From Nocardiopsaceae bacterium (GTDB taxonomy: Bacteria; Actinomycetota; Actinomycetes; Streptosporangiales; Streptosporangiaceae): a stretch of DNA of 6,089 nt. Below, piece by piece: positions 1 to 4,818 of this stretch. The stretch is from the NCBI GenBank assembly GCA_031254715.1, contig JAIRTY010000127.1, positions 1 to 6,089 on the forward strand. The letters are read 5' to 3'. The position numbers and the translations under genes were made by a program. A model generated the notes under the pieces. That model was not told the DNA's origin. It worked only from the letters and a program-made list of their open reading frames with translations, and ran no database searches. The stretch's first letter is position 1; each line of letters opens with the position of its first letter.

Positions 1-91
1 CGGCCCCGGCCGCGGCTCCGGCCCCGGCCACAGTCCCGGCCGCGGGAGCCACCGTCCCGGCCCCGGCCCCGGTCCCGGCCCCGGCCGCGGA
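1..91. repeat. Degenerate GC hexanucleotide repeat (CGGCCC-type) inside the RibD-like gene
   Basis: The segment is built from variants of CGGCCC (CGGCCG, CGGCTC, CGGTCC, CGGCCA). The 15-mer at 1-15 recurs exactly at 76-90. Read on the minus strand, the units are GCC-GGG and encode Ala-Gly dipeptides with scattered Thr, Pro and Val. A unit of six bases keeps the reading frame whenever copies are gained or lost. The repeat continues beyond the left edge, so its full length is unknown. Confidence 0.8.
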
Positions 92-403
92 CTGCCCGGC
101 CGTGAAGAAGCAGGCTGCCGGGTCAAGATCACCACTGGCCGTGAGCGTCACCGCGGCCGGGTGCCCGGGCAGGCCGCGGGCGGCCCGGGCGGCCCGCCGG
201 GCCGGAGAACGGATCAGCAGCCGCGGGTTGTCGCGCCGGATGGTCCCGGCACCGACCATGATCGCGTCACAGCCGGACCGCTCGGCGTCCACGCGGTCCA
301 GGTCAGCGTCGCCGGACAGGATCAGCCGCTGCGGTCCCGGCGCGTCCAGGCAGCCGTCGACCGACACCGCGCAGCTCAGCAGGACGTAAGGCCGTTTGTT
401 CAC
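1..403 (-). CDS. RibD C-terminal-domain (DHFR-like) reductase, N-terminal part, runs off the left edge
   Basis: The minus strand from a GTG at 403 reads without a stop to the window edge (134 codons). It starts MNKRPYVLLSCAVSVDG, followed by LILSGDADLDRVDAERSGCDAIMVGAGTIRRDNPRLLIR and then VTLTASGDLDPAACFFT, each a recognisable part of the RibD C-terminal/dihydrofolate-reductase-like fold (the VGAGT-x(4)-DNPRL stretch is the clearest mark). Family members reduce a ribosylamino-pyrimidine with NADPH in riboflavin synthesis, or act as uncharacterised reductases. No deaminase domain precedes it: an in-frame stop lies at 455-457, so this is a stand-alone reductase-type protein. The GTG has only a weak Shine-Dalgarno sequence (GGGGCT-like). 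After about residue 103, where the family usually continues with a LVY-like strand, the frame enters a Gly/Ala/Thr-rich low-complexity tract (residues about 104-134). The family is well supported; the substrate is not. Confidence 0.85.
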   Translation of the reverse strand, partial: MNKRPYVLLSCAVSVDGCLDAPGPQRLILSGDADLDRVDAERSGCDAIMVGAGTIRRDNPRLLIRSPARRAARAARGLPGHPAAVTLTASGDLDPAACFFTAGQSAAGAGTGAGAGTVAPAAGTVAGAGAAAGA

Positions 404-536
404 GGAGCCCCGGTGCGGTAGTGGCGGCTGCCAGGCGGATGATCTCAGGCATAGCTACTTAACGGTATCTTCCCGGCTCGGACCGGTGGTTTACTTGCGG
501 GCGGTACCTGCCCACGGCGCAGAAGGCGGAGTGCGG
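404..536. promoter_or_regulatory. Divergent intergenic region between the RibD-like and aldehyde dehydrogenase genes
   Basis: These 133 bases separate two divergent starts and must hold the promoters of both genes unless the RibD-like transcript starts elsewhere. The AT-richest part is 441-472. It includes TAGCTA at 453-458 on the plus strand and TATCTT at 466-471, which loosely resemble -10 elements, but neither has a convincing -35 partner at 16-18 bases. No strong operator palindrome was found. The role is inferred from gene arrangement. Confidence 0.4.
521..531 (+). promoter_or_regulatory. Ribosome binding site for the aldehyde dehydrogenase
   Basis: The purine-rich AGAAGGCGGAG lies just upstream of ATG 537. 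Its GGCGGAG part leaves 5 bases to that ATG. It also overlaps an in-frame GTG at 531, and a second ATG follows at 546. The site supports ATG 537 over the farther upstream in-frame starts. Confidence 0.55.
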
Positions 537-2045
537 ATGGACACGATGGCAAGGACGCAGGCCGGCGCGGCCGAGACGTTCGACACCGTCAACCCGGCGA
601 CCGGTGAGGTGATCGCGACCTTCCCGGTGGACGGCCCGGCCTCGGTCGGCGCGGCGGTGACGCGTGCCCAGGAGGCCGCCCAGTGGTGGGGCGGGCTCAG
701 CTGGAAGGAGCGCCGGACCCGGCTGCTGGCCTGGAAATCGCAGCTGGCCCGGTACATCGGCAGGCTGGCGGAGCTGGTGCACAACGAGACCGGCAAGCCG
801 CTGGCCGACGCCCAGCTGGAGATCTTCCTCACGATCGTGCACATCGACTGGGCCGCCCGCAACGCCGAGAAGGTACTCGGCCCGCGCCGGGTGCGCAGCG
901 GCCTGCCCGCCCTGAACCTGGCGTCCCGGCTGGAGTACCAGCCGCTGGGGGTGGTGGGCGTGATCGGGCCGTGGAACTACCCCGTATTCACCCCGATGGG
1001 GTCGATCGCCTACGCGCTCGCGGCAGGCAATGCGGTGATCTTCAAGCCCAGCGAGCTGACTCCGGCGGTGGGCGGCTGGCTGGTGAGCTCGCTGCGCGAG
1101 GTGGTGCCGGAGCAGCCGGTGCTGCAGCTGGTGACCGGGGCCGGGCCAGCCGGCGACGCACTGGCCCGCAGCGGGGTGGACAAGCTCGCGTTCACCGGTT
1201 CGGCCGGCACCGCCCGCAAGGTCATGGCCGCCTGCGCCGAGAACCTCACGCCGATGGTGGCCGAATGCGGCGGCAAGGACGCGTTCCTGGTGGCCGCCGA
1301 CGCCGACCTGGACGCGGCCGCCGACGCCGCTGCCTGGGGCGCGGTGTCCAACGCCGGCCAGACCTGCATCGGCGTGGAGCGCATCTACGTGGTGGAGAAG
1401 GTCTACCAGCCGTTCCTTGACAAGCTGTCCGAGCGGATGGCGGCGGTGCGGCCTGGTGACGATCGCGACGCCGACTACGGGCCCATGACCAGGCCCGAGC
1501 AGGCCGACGTGATCGAGCAGCACATCGCCGACGCGCTGGCCAGGGGCGGCCGCACCGTGGTCGGCGGCATGCAGAGCGTGCACCGGCCCTACGTGGCCCC
1601 GGTGCTGCTGGCGGATGTGCCGGAGGCGAGCCGGGCGGTGACGGAGGAGACGTTCGGGCCCACCGTGACCGTGACCCCGGTCGCCGACCTGGACGAGGCG
1701 GTCCGGCTCGCCAACGACAGCAGCTACGCGCTCGGCGCGACCGTGTTCGCCCGCAAGAAGCGGCAGGCGATGGCCGCGGCCAGCGCGCTGCGCAGCGGGA
1801 TGACCGCGATCAACTCGATCATCGGGTTCGCGACCGTGCCCGCGCTGCCGTTCGGGGGGATCGGCGACTCCGGGTTCGGCCGCATCCACGGCGCCGACGG
1901 GCTGCGCGAGTTCGCCCGGGCCAAGGCCATCACCCGGCAGCGGGTGCGCCCGCCGCTCAACCTCACCTCGCTGTCCCGCCCGGACCGGGACGTGAAGCGG
2001 CTGCTCGCGCTCACCACCCTGCTGCACGGCAAGCGGTACCGCTGA
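537..2045 (+). CDS. NAD-type aldehyde dehydrogenase (ALDH superfamily)
   Basis: A 502-residue protein oxidising an aldehyde to a carboxylic acid, presumably in the cytoplasm. All ALDH hallmarks are present: Asn147 in GPWNYP, Lys170 and Glu173 in FKPSE, the FTGSAGT nucleotide-binding turn, general base Glu243 in AECGGK, nucleophile Cys277 in NAGQTC, and Glu371 in EETFGP. Glu243 to Cys277 is 34 residues, as in characterised ALDHs; Glu at position 173 usually goes with NAD rather than NADP. Length is typical. The last 35 or so residues form a basic tail ending LLHGKRYR, of the kind seen on GabD2-like ALDHs, and may touch membrane. The start is ATG 537 because the purine-rich site sits just upstream; the frame is open back to 396, but that stretch lacks ALDH sequence and overlaps the neighbouring gene's start. 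A GMC alcohol dehydrogenase lies convergent downstream, so a two-step alcohol oxidation is plausible. Substrate (betaine aldehyde, fatty aldehyde, semialdehyde) cannot be assigned. Confidence 0.93.
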   Translation: MDTMARTQAGAAETFDTVNPATGEVIATFPVDGPASVGAAVTRAQEAAQWWGGLSWKERRTRLLAWKSQLARYIGRLAELVHNETGKPLADAQLEIFLTIVHIDWAARNAEKVLGPRRVRSGLPALNLASRLEYQPLGVVGVIGPWNYPVFTPMGSIAYALAAGNAVIFKPSELTPAVGGWLVSSLREVVPEQPVLQLVTGAGPAGDALARSGVDKLAFTGSAGTARKVMAACAENLTPMVAECGGKDAFLVAADADLDAAADAAAWGAVSNAGQTCIGVERIYVVEKVYQPFLDKLSERMAAVRPGDDRDADYGPMTRPEQADVIEQHIADALARGGRTVVGGMQSVHRPYVAPVLLADVPEASRAVTEETFGPTVTVTPVADLDEAVRLANDSSYALGATVFARKKRQAMAAASALRSGMTAINSIIGFATVPALPFGGIGDSGFGRIHGADGLREFARAKAITRQRVRPPLNLTSLSRPDRDVKRLLALTTLLHGKRYR

Positions 2046-2090
2046 GCCGGCCGCCCGCCCGGCCTGGCCCAGGCGGCACGGCCGGCTCAG
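2042..2090. terminator. Probable bidirectional terminator after the aldehyde dehydrogenase
   Basis: CTGAGCCGGCCG at 2042-2053 pairs perfectly with CGGCCGGCTCAG at 2079-2090 (12 bp). The 25-base loop contains a smaller stem (GCCTG 2062-2066 with CAGGC 2070-2074). The left arm includes the TGA stop of the aldehyde dehydrogenase. No T-tract follows, which is common for actinobacterial terminators. Its place between two convergent genes supports termination in both directions. Confidence 0.65.
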
Positions 2091-2129
2091 AGCGGCGCGG
2101 CCTGGACCCGGGCGGCGGCCGGGCGGGCG
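2052..2129. repeat. 13-bp inverted repeat overlapping the terminator stem
   Basis: CGCCCGCCCGGCC at 2052-2064 is the exact reverse complement of 2117-2129. Its left arm lies in the loop of the 2042-2090 stem and shares bases 2052-2053 with it. The two pairings are therefore alternatives or would form a pseudoknot-like fold. It may serve the GMC transcript arriving on the minus strand. Arms made only of G and C can match by chance more easily in DNA this GC-rich. Confidence 0.45.
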
Positions 2130-2141
2130 CTGCGCAGGGTC

Positions 2142-3782
2142 CTAGGCCGGGACCGGCTGGCCGGCCAGCGCCGGGTCGGAGGGCTCCAGCGGCGCGCGGC
2201 CGTCGATGATGTCGGCCGCGCGCTCGGCGATGGCGATCACCGGGGCGTTCGTGTTCCCGCGCGGCACCGTGGGCATGACCGAGGCGTCCACCACCCGCAG
2301 CCCTTCCACCCCGCGGACCCGCAGTTCCGGGTCAACCACGCTGGTCAGCCTGCTGGCCGCGAGCCGGGAATCACCGCCCATGGCGCAGGTGCCCACCGGG
2401 TGGTAGAGGGTCCCCAGGTCGCGCCGGATGTAGTCGCGCAGGTCGGAGTCGGTGCTCACCTCCGGGCCCGGCGCCAGCTCCGCCTTGCAGATCTTCGCCA
2501 GCGGACTCGCGGAGGCGAACTCCCTGGCCATCCGGATCCCCTCCACCAGCGGCTCGATGTCGGACCCGTCCGACAGGTACCGGGGGTCGATCGACGGCTT
2601 GTGCCGGGGATCGCTGCTGCGCAGCCGGATGCGGCCGCGGCTGCCCACCGAAACCAGCGTGATCAGCACCGACAGCGCCCGGATGCTGGGGTCGGCCAGG
2701 CCCTGCCGCTGGTACGGCGTGGGCAGGGCGTGCCACTGCAGGTCGGGCGCTGACAGCGAGGGACGGCTCCGGCTGAAGCCGCCGGCCTCCGCGACGTTGG
2801 ACGTCAGCGGGCCGGAGTGACGCAGCCGCCAGCGCATGACCGTCCGCGGCCGGGAATCCTCCCACAGGGCACGGGTGCCGGGCGTGTGCCACATCGCGGT
2901 GACGATCGGGTGATCGGACAGGTTCGCCCCCACCCCGGGACTGTCGACCGCCACCGTGATCCCCTGCTCGCGCAGGTGGTCGGCGGGGCCGACGCCAGAC
3001 AGCATGAGCAGGTGCGGGCTGCCGATGGTGCCCGCGCACAGGATCACCTCGCCGTCGGCGGGCACGAACTCCTCGCTGCCGTGCCGGAGGTACCGGACCC
3101 CGATCGCCCGGCCGCCGGCGACGGCCACCGAAGTCACCGTGGCCTCGGTCACCACGGTCAGGTTCGGCCGGGTCATGGCCGGGTGCAGGTAGGCGTCGGC
3201 GGCCGACCAGCGGCGGCCGTCACGCTGCGTGACCTGGTAGAAGCCGGCCCCGTCCTGGCGCGGGCCGTTGAAGTCGTCGTTGAGCGGCAGCCCGCTCTCG
3301 GTGGCAGCGGCGACGAAGGCCTTGGTGAGCGGCGACCTGTGCCGCAGGTCCTGCACGCTGAGCGGGCCCTGCCCGCCGTGGTAGGGCGAGGAGCCGCGCG
3401 AGTTGTGCTCGGCCCGGCGGAAGTAGGGCAGCATGTCCGCATAGCCCCACCCGGCGCAGCCGAACTCGTCCCGCCACCCGTCATAATCGTGCCGGTGGCC
3501 GCGGATGTAGATCATCGCGTTCATCGAGGAGGAGCCGCCGAGCGTGCGGCCGCGGGGCCAGTAGATGCTGCGGTCGGCCGCGCGCTCCTGCGGCTCGGTC
3601 CGGAAGTCCCAGTCGTAGGTGCTCTGGAACAGCAGGTTGAGTGCCGCCGGGATGCGGATCTCGTCGGCGTCGTCGGGCGGCCCTGCTTCCAGCAGCAGCA
3701 CCCGGGCGGCCGGGTTCTCGGTCAGCCGGGCGGCCAGGACGCACCCGGCGCTGCCAGCTCCAATGATGACGTAGTCGTACAC
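2142..3782 (-). CDS. GMC-family FAD-dependent alcohol dehydrogenase/oxidase (choline dehydrogenase-like)
   Basis: A 546-residue flavoprotein, normal for the glucose-methanol-choline family, which oxidises an alcohol to an aldehyde or ketone using FAD. In order: the FAD-binding Rossmann motif GAGSAG at residues 8-13 with its acidic strand end LLLEAG, GMC signature 1 (GRTLGGSSSMN, 78-88), GMC signature 2 (GTIGSPHLLMLSGVGP, 251-266), catalytic His461 in YHPVGTCAMG, and Asn510/Asn512 near the C terminus, one of which should be the usual His/Asn partner. No signal peptide or membrane segment is seen. The GTG at 3782 is chosen because the Rossmann fold starts at once after it and GAGG lies 6 bases upstream; an ATG at 3854 would add 24 residues with no family resemblance. 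Resemblance to BetA is family-wide and does not prove choline as substrate. It is convergent with an aldehyde dehydrogenase that could take its product. Electron acceptor (oxygen or a carrier) is unknown. Confidence 0.93.
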   Translation of the reverse strand: MYDYVIIGAGSAGCVLAARLTENPAARVLLLEAGPPDDADEIRIPAALNLLFQSTYDWDFRTEPQERAADRSIYWPRGRTLGGSSSMNAMIYIRGHRHDYDGWRDEFGCAGWGYADMLPYFRRAEHNSRGSSPYHGGQGPLSVQDLRHRSPLTKAFVAAATESGLPLNDDFNGPRQDGAGFYQVTQRDGRRWSAADAYLHPAMTRPNLTVVTEATVTSVAVAGGRAIGVRYLRHGSEEFVPADGEVILCAGTIGSPHLLMLSGVGPADHLREQGITVAVDSPGVGANLSDHPIVTAMWHTPGTRALWEDSRPRTVMRWRLRHSGPLTSNVAEAGGFSRSRPSLSAPDLQWHALPTPYQRQGLADPSIRALSVLITLVSVGSRGRIRLRSSDPRHKPSIDPRYLSDGSDIEPLVEGIRMAREFASASPLAKICKAELAPGPEVSTDSDLRDYIRRDLGTLYHPVGTCAMGGDSRLAASRLTSVVDPELRVRGVEGLRVVDASVMPTVPRGNTNAPVIAIAERAADIIDGRAPLEPSDPALAGQPVPA

Positions 3783-3787
3783 GGTGG

Positions 3788-3794
3788 ACCTCGC
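3788..3794 (-). promoter_or_regulatory. Ribosome binding site for the GMC gene
   Basis: GCGAGGT on the minus strand, with its GAGG core ending 6 bases before GTG 3782. It decides the start in favour of GTG 3782 over the upstream ATG at 3854. Confidence 0.6.
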
Positions 3795-3869
3795 GACCCG
3801 ATCACGGCGGTGGGTTTCCGGACACCTTACCGGTGCGGGCGGCGGCGGAAGCATGCGTTACCTGCGCTG

Positions 3870-3883
3870 TCACAGGCCTGTGA
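3870..3883. promoter_or_regulatory. 14-bp perfect palindrome, candidate operator for the GMC gene
   Basis: TCACAGGCCTGTGA is a perfect palindrome centred about 94 bases upstream of the GMC start. Such a site would suit a dimeric repressor or activator. A GTGACA sequence on the minus strand overlaps it and resembles a -35 hexamer, but no good -10 lies at the right distance. The regulator is unknown and no regulator gene lies in the window. Confidence 0.4.
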
Positions 3884-3936
3884 TCAGGGCGATGTAACAC
3901 CGATCCCGGCCCGGGGCGGGCTCCTGGCGGCGAGAA

Positions 3937-3970
3937 GGCGCGCCCCCGGCCTGCGAGCCGGGAGCGCGCC
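3937..3970 (-). terminator. Strong GC-rich hairpin, possible attenuator or terminator upstream of the GMC gene
   Basis: GGCGCGCCCCCGGC (3937-3950) and GCCGGGAGCGCGCC (3957-3970) form a 14-bp stem with a 6-base loop. The one imperfect position is C-A on the plus strand but G-U on the minus strand, so the minus-strand RNA folds without a break. The next bases in minus-strand RNA are UUCUC, a short pyrimidine-rich run. A transcript started farther upstream and heading for the GMC gene would have to pass it. The role is inferred. Confidence 0.45.
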
Positions 3971-3974
3971 CTGC

Positions 3975-4037
3975 CCTGCTGGTCCCCCACCGCACCCGGC
4001 GGGCCCCCGATATCCGCCGAACGGCGCGACCAGCAGG
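3975..4037. repeat. Nested inverted repeats next to the hairpin
   Basis: CCTGCTGGTC at 3975-3984 is the exact reverse complement of GACCAGCAGG at 4028-4037. Within the 43-base interval, CGGCGG at 3997-4002 pairs with CCGCCG at 4014-4019, leaving an 11-base loop. With the hairpin at 3937-3970 this makes a roughly 100-base segment able to fold extensively. I match it to no known RNA family. Confidence 0.4.
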
Positions 4038-4057
4038 CTGGGTGTTAACCCTCCGCA

Positions 4058-4077
4058 CTTATACGATGCCACATCGT
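4058..4077 (-). promoter_or_regulatory. Candidate minus-strand promoter -10 with adjoining operator-like inverted repeat
   Basis: TATAAG on the minus strand (4063-4058) resembles a -10 hexamer. It abuts ACGATG-CCA-CATCGT (4063-4077), a perfect 6-bp inverted repeat with a 3-base centre, where a bound regulator would cover the -10/spacer. The -35 region at 16-18 bases is poor, so a promoter is possible but not shown. If real, it would give the GMC mRNA a leader of about 270 bases containing the stems at 3937-4037. Confidence 0.3.
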
Positions 4078-4196
4078 GCTCACGTTGTGAATACCCAATG
4101 GTCAGAGCCTTGATCTCCTACCGCCGGTAGTGCAGGGCGGCGGCCCCCGGCCGGGCGGGGCGCAGCCCGCCCCCGGATCCCGGCCCGGGTTCCCGC

Positions 4197-4202
4197 TACC
4201 GT
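4197..4202 (+). promoter_or_regulatory. Probable -10 element for a leaderless adenosyltransferase mRNA
   Basis: TACCGT fits the actinobacterial TANNNT -10 pattern and ends 6 bases before ATG 4209, placing the transcription start at or next to the ATG. No Shine-Dalgarno sequence precedes the gene, which agrees with leaderless initiation. The -35 region is not recognisable. Confidence 0.5.
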
Positions 4203-4208
4203 AGGCGC

Positions 4209-4805
4209 ATGGCACCCAAGCGCGGCGACCAGCCCGTCGTCCTGTCCCGGATCTACACCCGCACCGGCGACGACGGCACCACGGCGCTCGGCGACGGGAG
4301 CCGGGTGCCCAAGACCGACCTCCGGCTGATCGCCTACGCCGACGTGGACGAGGCGAATTGCGCCATCGGCACCGCCCTCGCGCTCGGCGCGCTGCCCGGC
4401 GACATCGCCGACCTGCTCACCCGGATCCAGAACGAGCTCTTCGATGTGGGCGCCGACCTGTGCAACCCGGTCACCGGCAATCCGCCCTATCCCCCGCTGC
4501 GGATCGACGAGAGCTACGTATCGGCCCTGGAGGCGGCCTGCGACGAGCAGAACCAGGAGCTGCCCACGCTGCGCAGCTTCGTGCTGCCGGGCGGCACTCC
4601 CGGTGCGGCGCTGCTGCACGCGGCCCGGACCGTGGTCCGGCGCGCCGAGCGCAGCGCCTGGGCGGCCAGGGACGCCCACGGTGACTCGGTGAACCCGGTC
4701 CCGGTCAAGTACCTCAACCGGCTGTCCGACCTGCTGTTCATCCTCGCCCGGCGGGCGAACGGCCCGGCCGCCGAGGTGCTGTGGAAACCCGGCGGCGAAC
4801 GCTAG
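4209..4805 (+). CDS. pduO: PduO-type ATP:cob(I)alamin adenosyltransferase
   Basis: A 198-residue cytoplasmic enzyme that transfers the 5'-deoxyadenosyl group of ATP to cob(I)alamin, making adenosylcobalamin for enzymes such as methylmalonyl-CoA mutase. Family motifs appear in order: IYTRTGDDGTT (15-25, ATP-binding N-terminal loop), DVDEAN (45-50), LFDVGADL (77-84), FVLPGG (124-129), ARTVVRRAER (139-148) and NRLSDLLFILAR (170-181). The length fits a free-standing PduO-type protein, which typically acts as a trimer. ATG 4209 is the only good start; a -10-like TACCGT six bases upstream and the absence of a ribosome binding site suggest a leaderless mRNA. It is convergent with the DUF2550 gene of the atp operon, with only 8 bases between stops, an arrangement matching M. 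tuberculosis Rv1312/Rv1314c apart from an insertion sequence there. No cobalamin riboswitch is visible upstream. Confidence 0.92.
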   Translation: MAPKRGDQPVVLSRIYTRTGDDGTTALGDGSRVPKTDLRLIAYADVDEANCAIGTALALGALPGDIADLLTRIQNELFDVGADLCNPVTGNPPYPPLRIDESYVSALEAACDEQNQELPTLRSFVLPGGTPGAALLHAARTVVRRAERSAWAARDAHGDSVNPVPVKYLNRLSDLLFILARRANGPAAEVLWKPGGER

Positions 4806-4818
4806 GCCGGGGCCTAGC
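4801..4818. terminator. Palindromic terminator containing both convergent stop codons
   Basis: GCTAGGCC at 4801-4808 is the exact reverse complement of GGCCTAGC at 4811-4818, separated by GG. As RNA it would form a 7-bp stem with a 4-base loop. The left arm holds the TAG of the adenosyltransferase (4803-4805) and the right arm holds the TAG of the DUF2550 gene (4816-4814, minus). With only 8 bases between stops, it is the only candidate for shared bidirectional termination. The stem is short and lacks a T-tract. Confidence 0.5.

Larger units (their letters stand above)
3783..4208. other. 426-base divergent intergenic region without a convincing gene
   Basis: The region separates the GMC gene (minus) from the adenosyltransferase (plus). 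Short open frames of about 62 codons on the minus strand between 3802 and 4072 overlap one another in different frames, have low-complexity Arg/Gly/Pro/Ala composition and resemble no family, so I do not call them. The region has three parts: a palindrome near the GMC gene (3870-3883), a GC-rich segment able to form stems (3937-4037), and an AT-richer segment (about 4041-4125) with promoter-like and operator-like sequence. In M. tuberculosis the gene divergent from the adenosyltransferase is murA; here it is the GMC gene. Confidence 0.6.

Noticed and set aside
102..421. Two plus-strand open frames opposite the RibD-like gene
   Set aside because: Their translations are Arg/Ser/Pro-rich without motifs, and the minus strand carries recognisable RibD-C sequence.
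396..536. 47-codon N-terminal extension of the aldehyde dehydrogenase
   Set aside because: The extension lacks ALDH similarity, overlaps the start of the divergent gene and is not preceded by a better ribosome binding site than the one before ATG 537.
459..2027. Long open frame (522 codons) on the minus strand opposite the aldehyde dehydrogenase
   Set aside because: It is an antisense shadow caused by high GC. It is rich in Arg, Gly, His and Pro and resembles no family, while the opposite strand carries complete ALDH motifs.
537..3782. Assignment of the two oxidising enzymes as betB and betA (choline to glycine betaine)
   Set aside because: Similarity is at family level only. Both families have many substrates, no choline transporter or betI is visible, and the genes are convergent.
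3937..4037. Actinobacterial 6C RNA or a SAM-type riboswitch
   Set aside because: C-runs of five occur at 3984-3989 and 4004-4008 but not as the paired C-loop hairpins of 6C RNA, and only a short AACCCTCC piece (4047-4054) recalls SAM riboswitches, without the surrounding core.
3802..4072. Three 62-codon minus-strand frames in the divergent intergenic region
   Set aside because: They overlap one another in different frames, are low complexity, and cross hairpins. None has a family resemblance or a convincing start.
2817..4130. Plus-strand open frame of 437 codons opposite the GMC gene and its upstream region
   Set aside because: It has low-complexity composition and no domain sense. Most of it lies antisense to a clear GMC coding sequence.
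3783..4208. Cobalamin riboswitch upstream of the adenosyltransferase
   Set aside because: I find no B12-box (GCCACTG-like) sequence in proper context and the gene appears leaderless.
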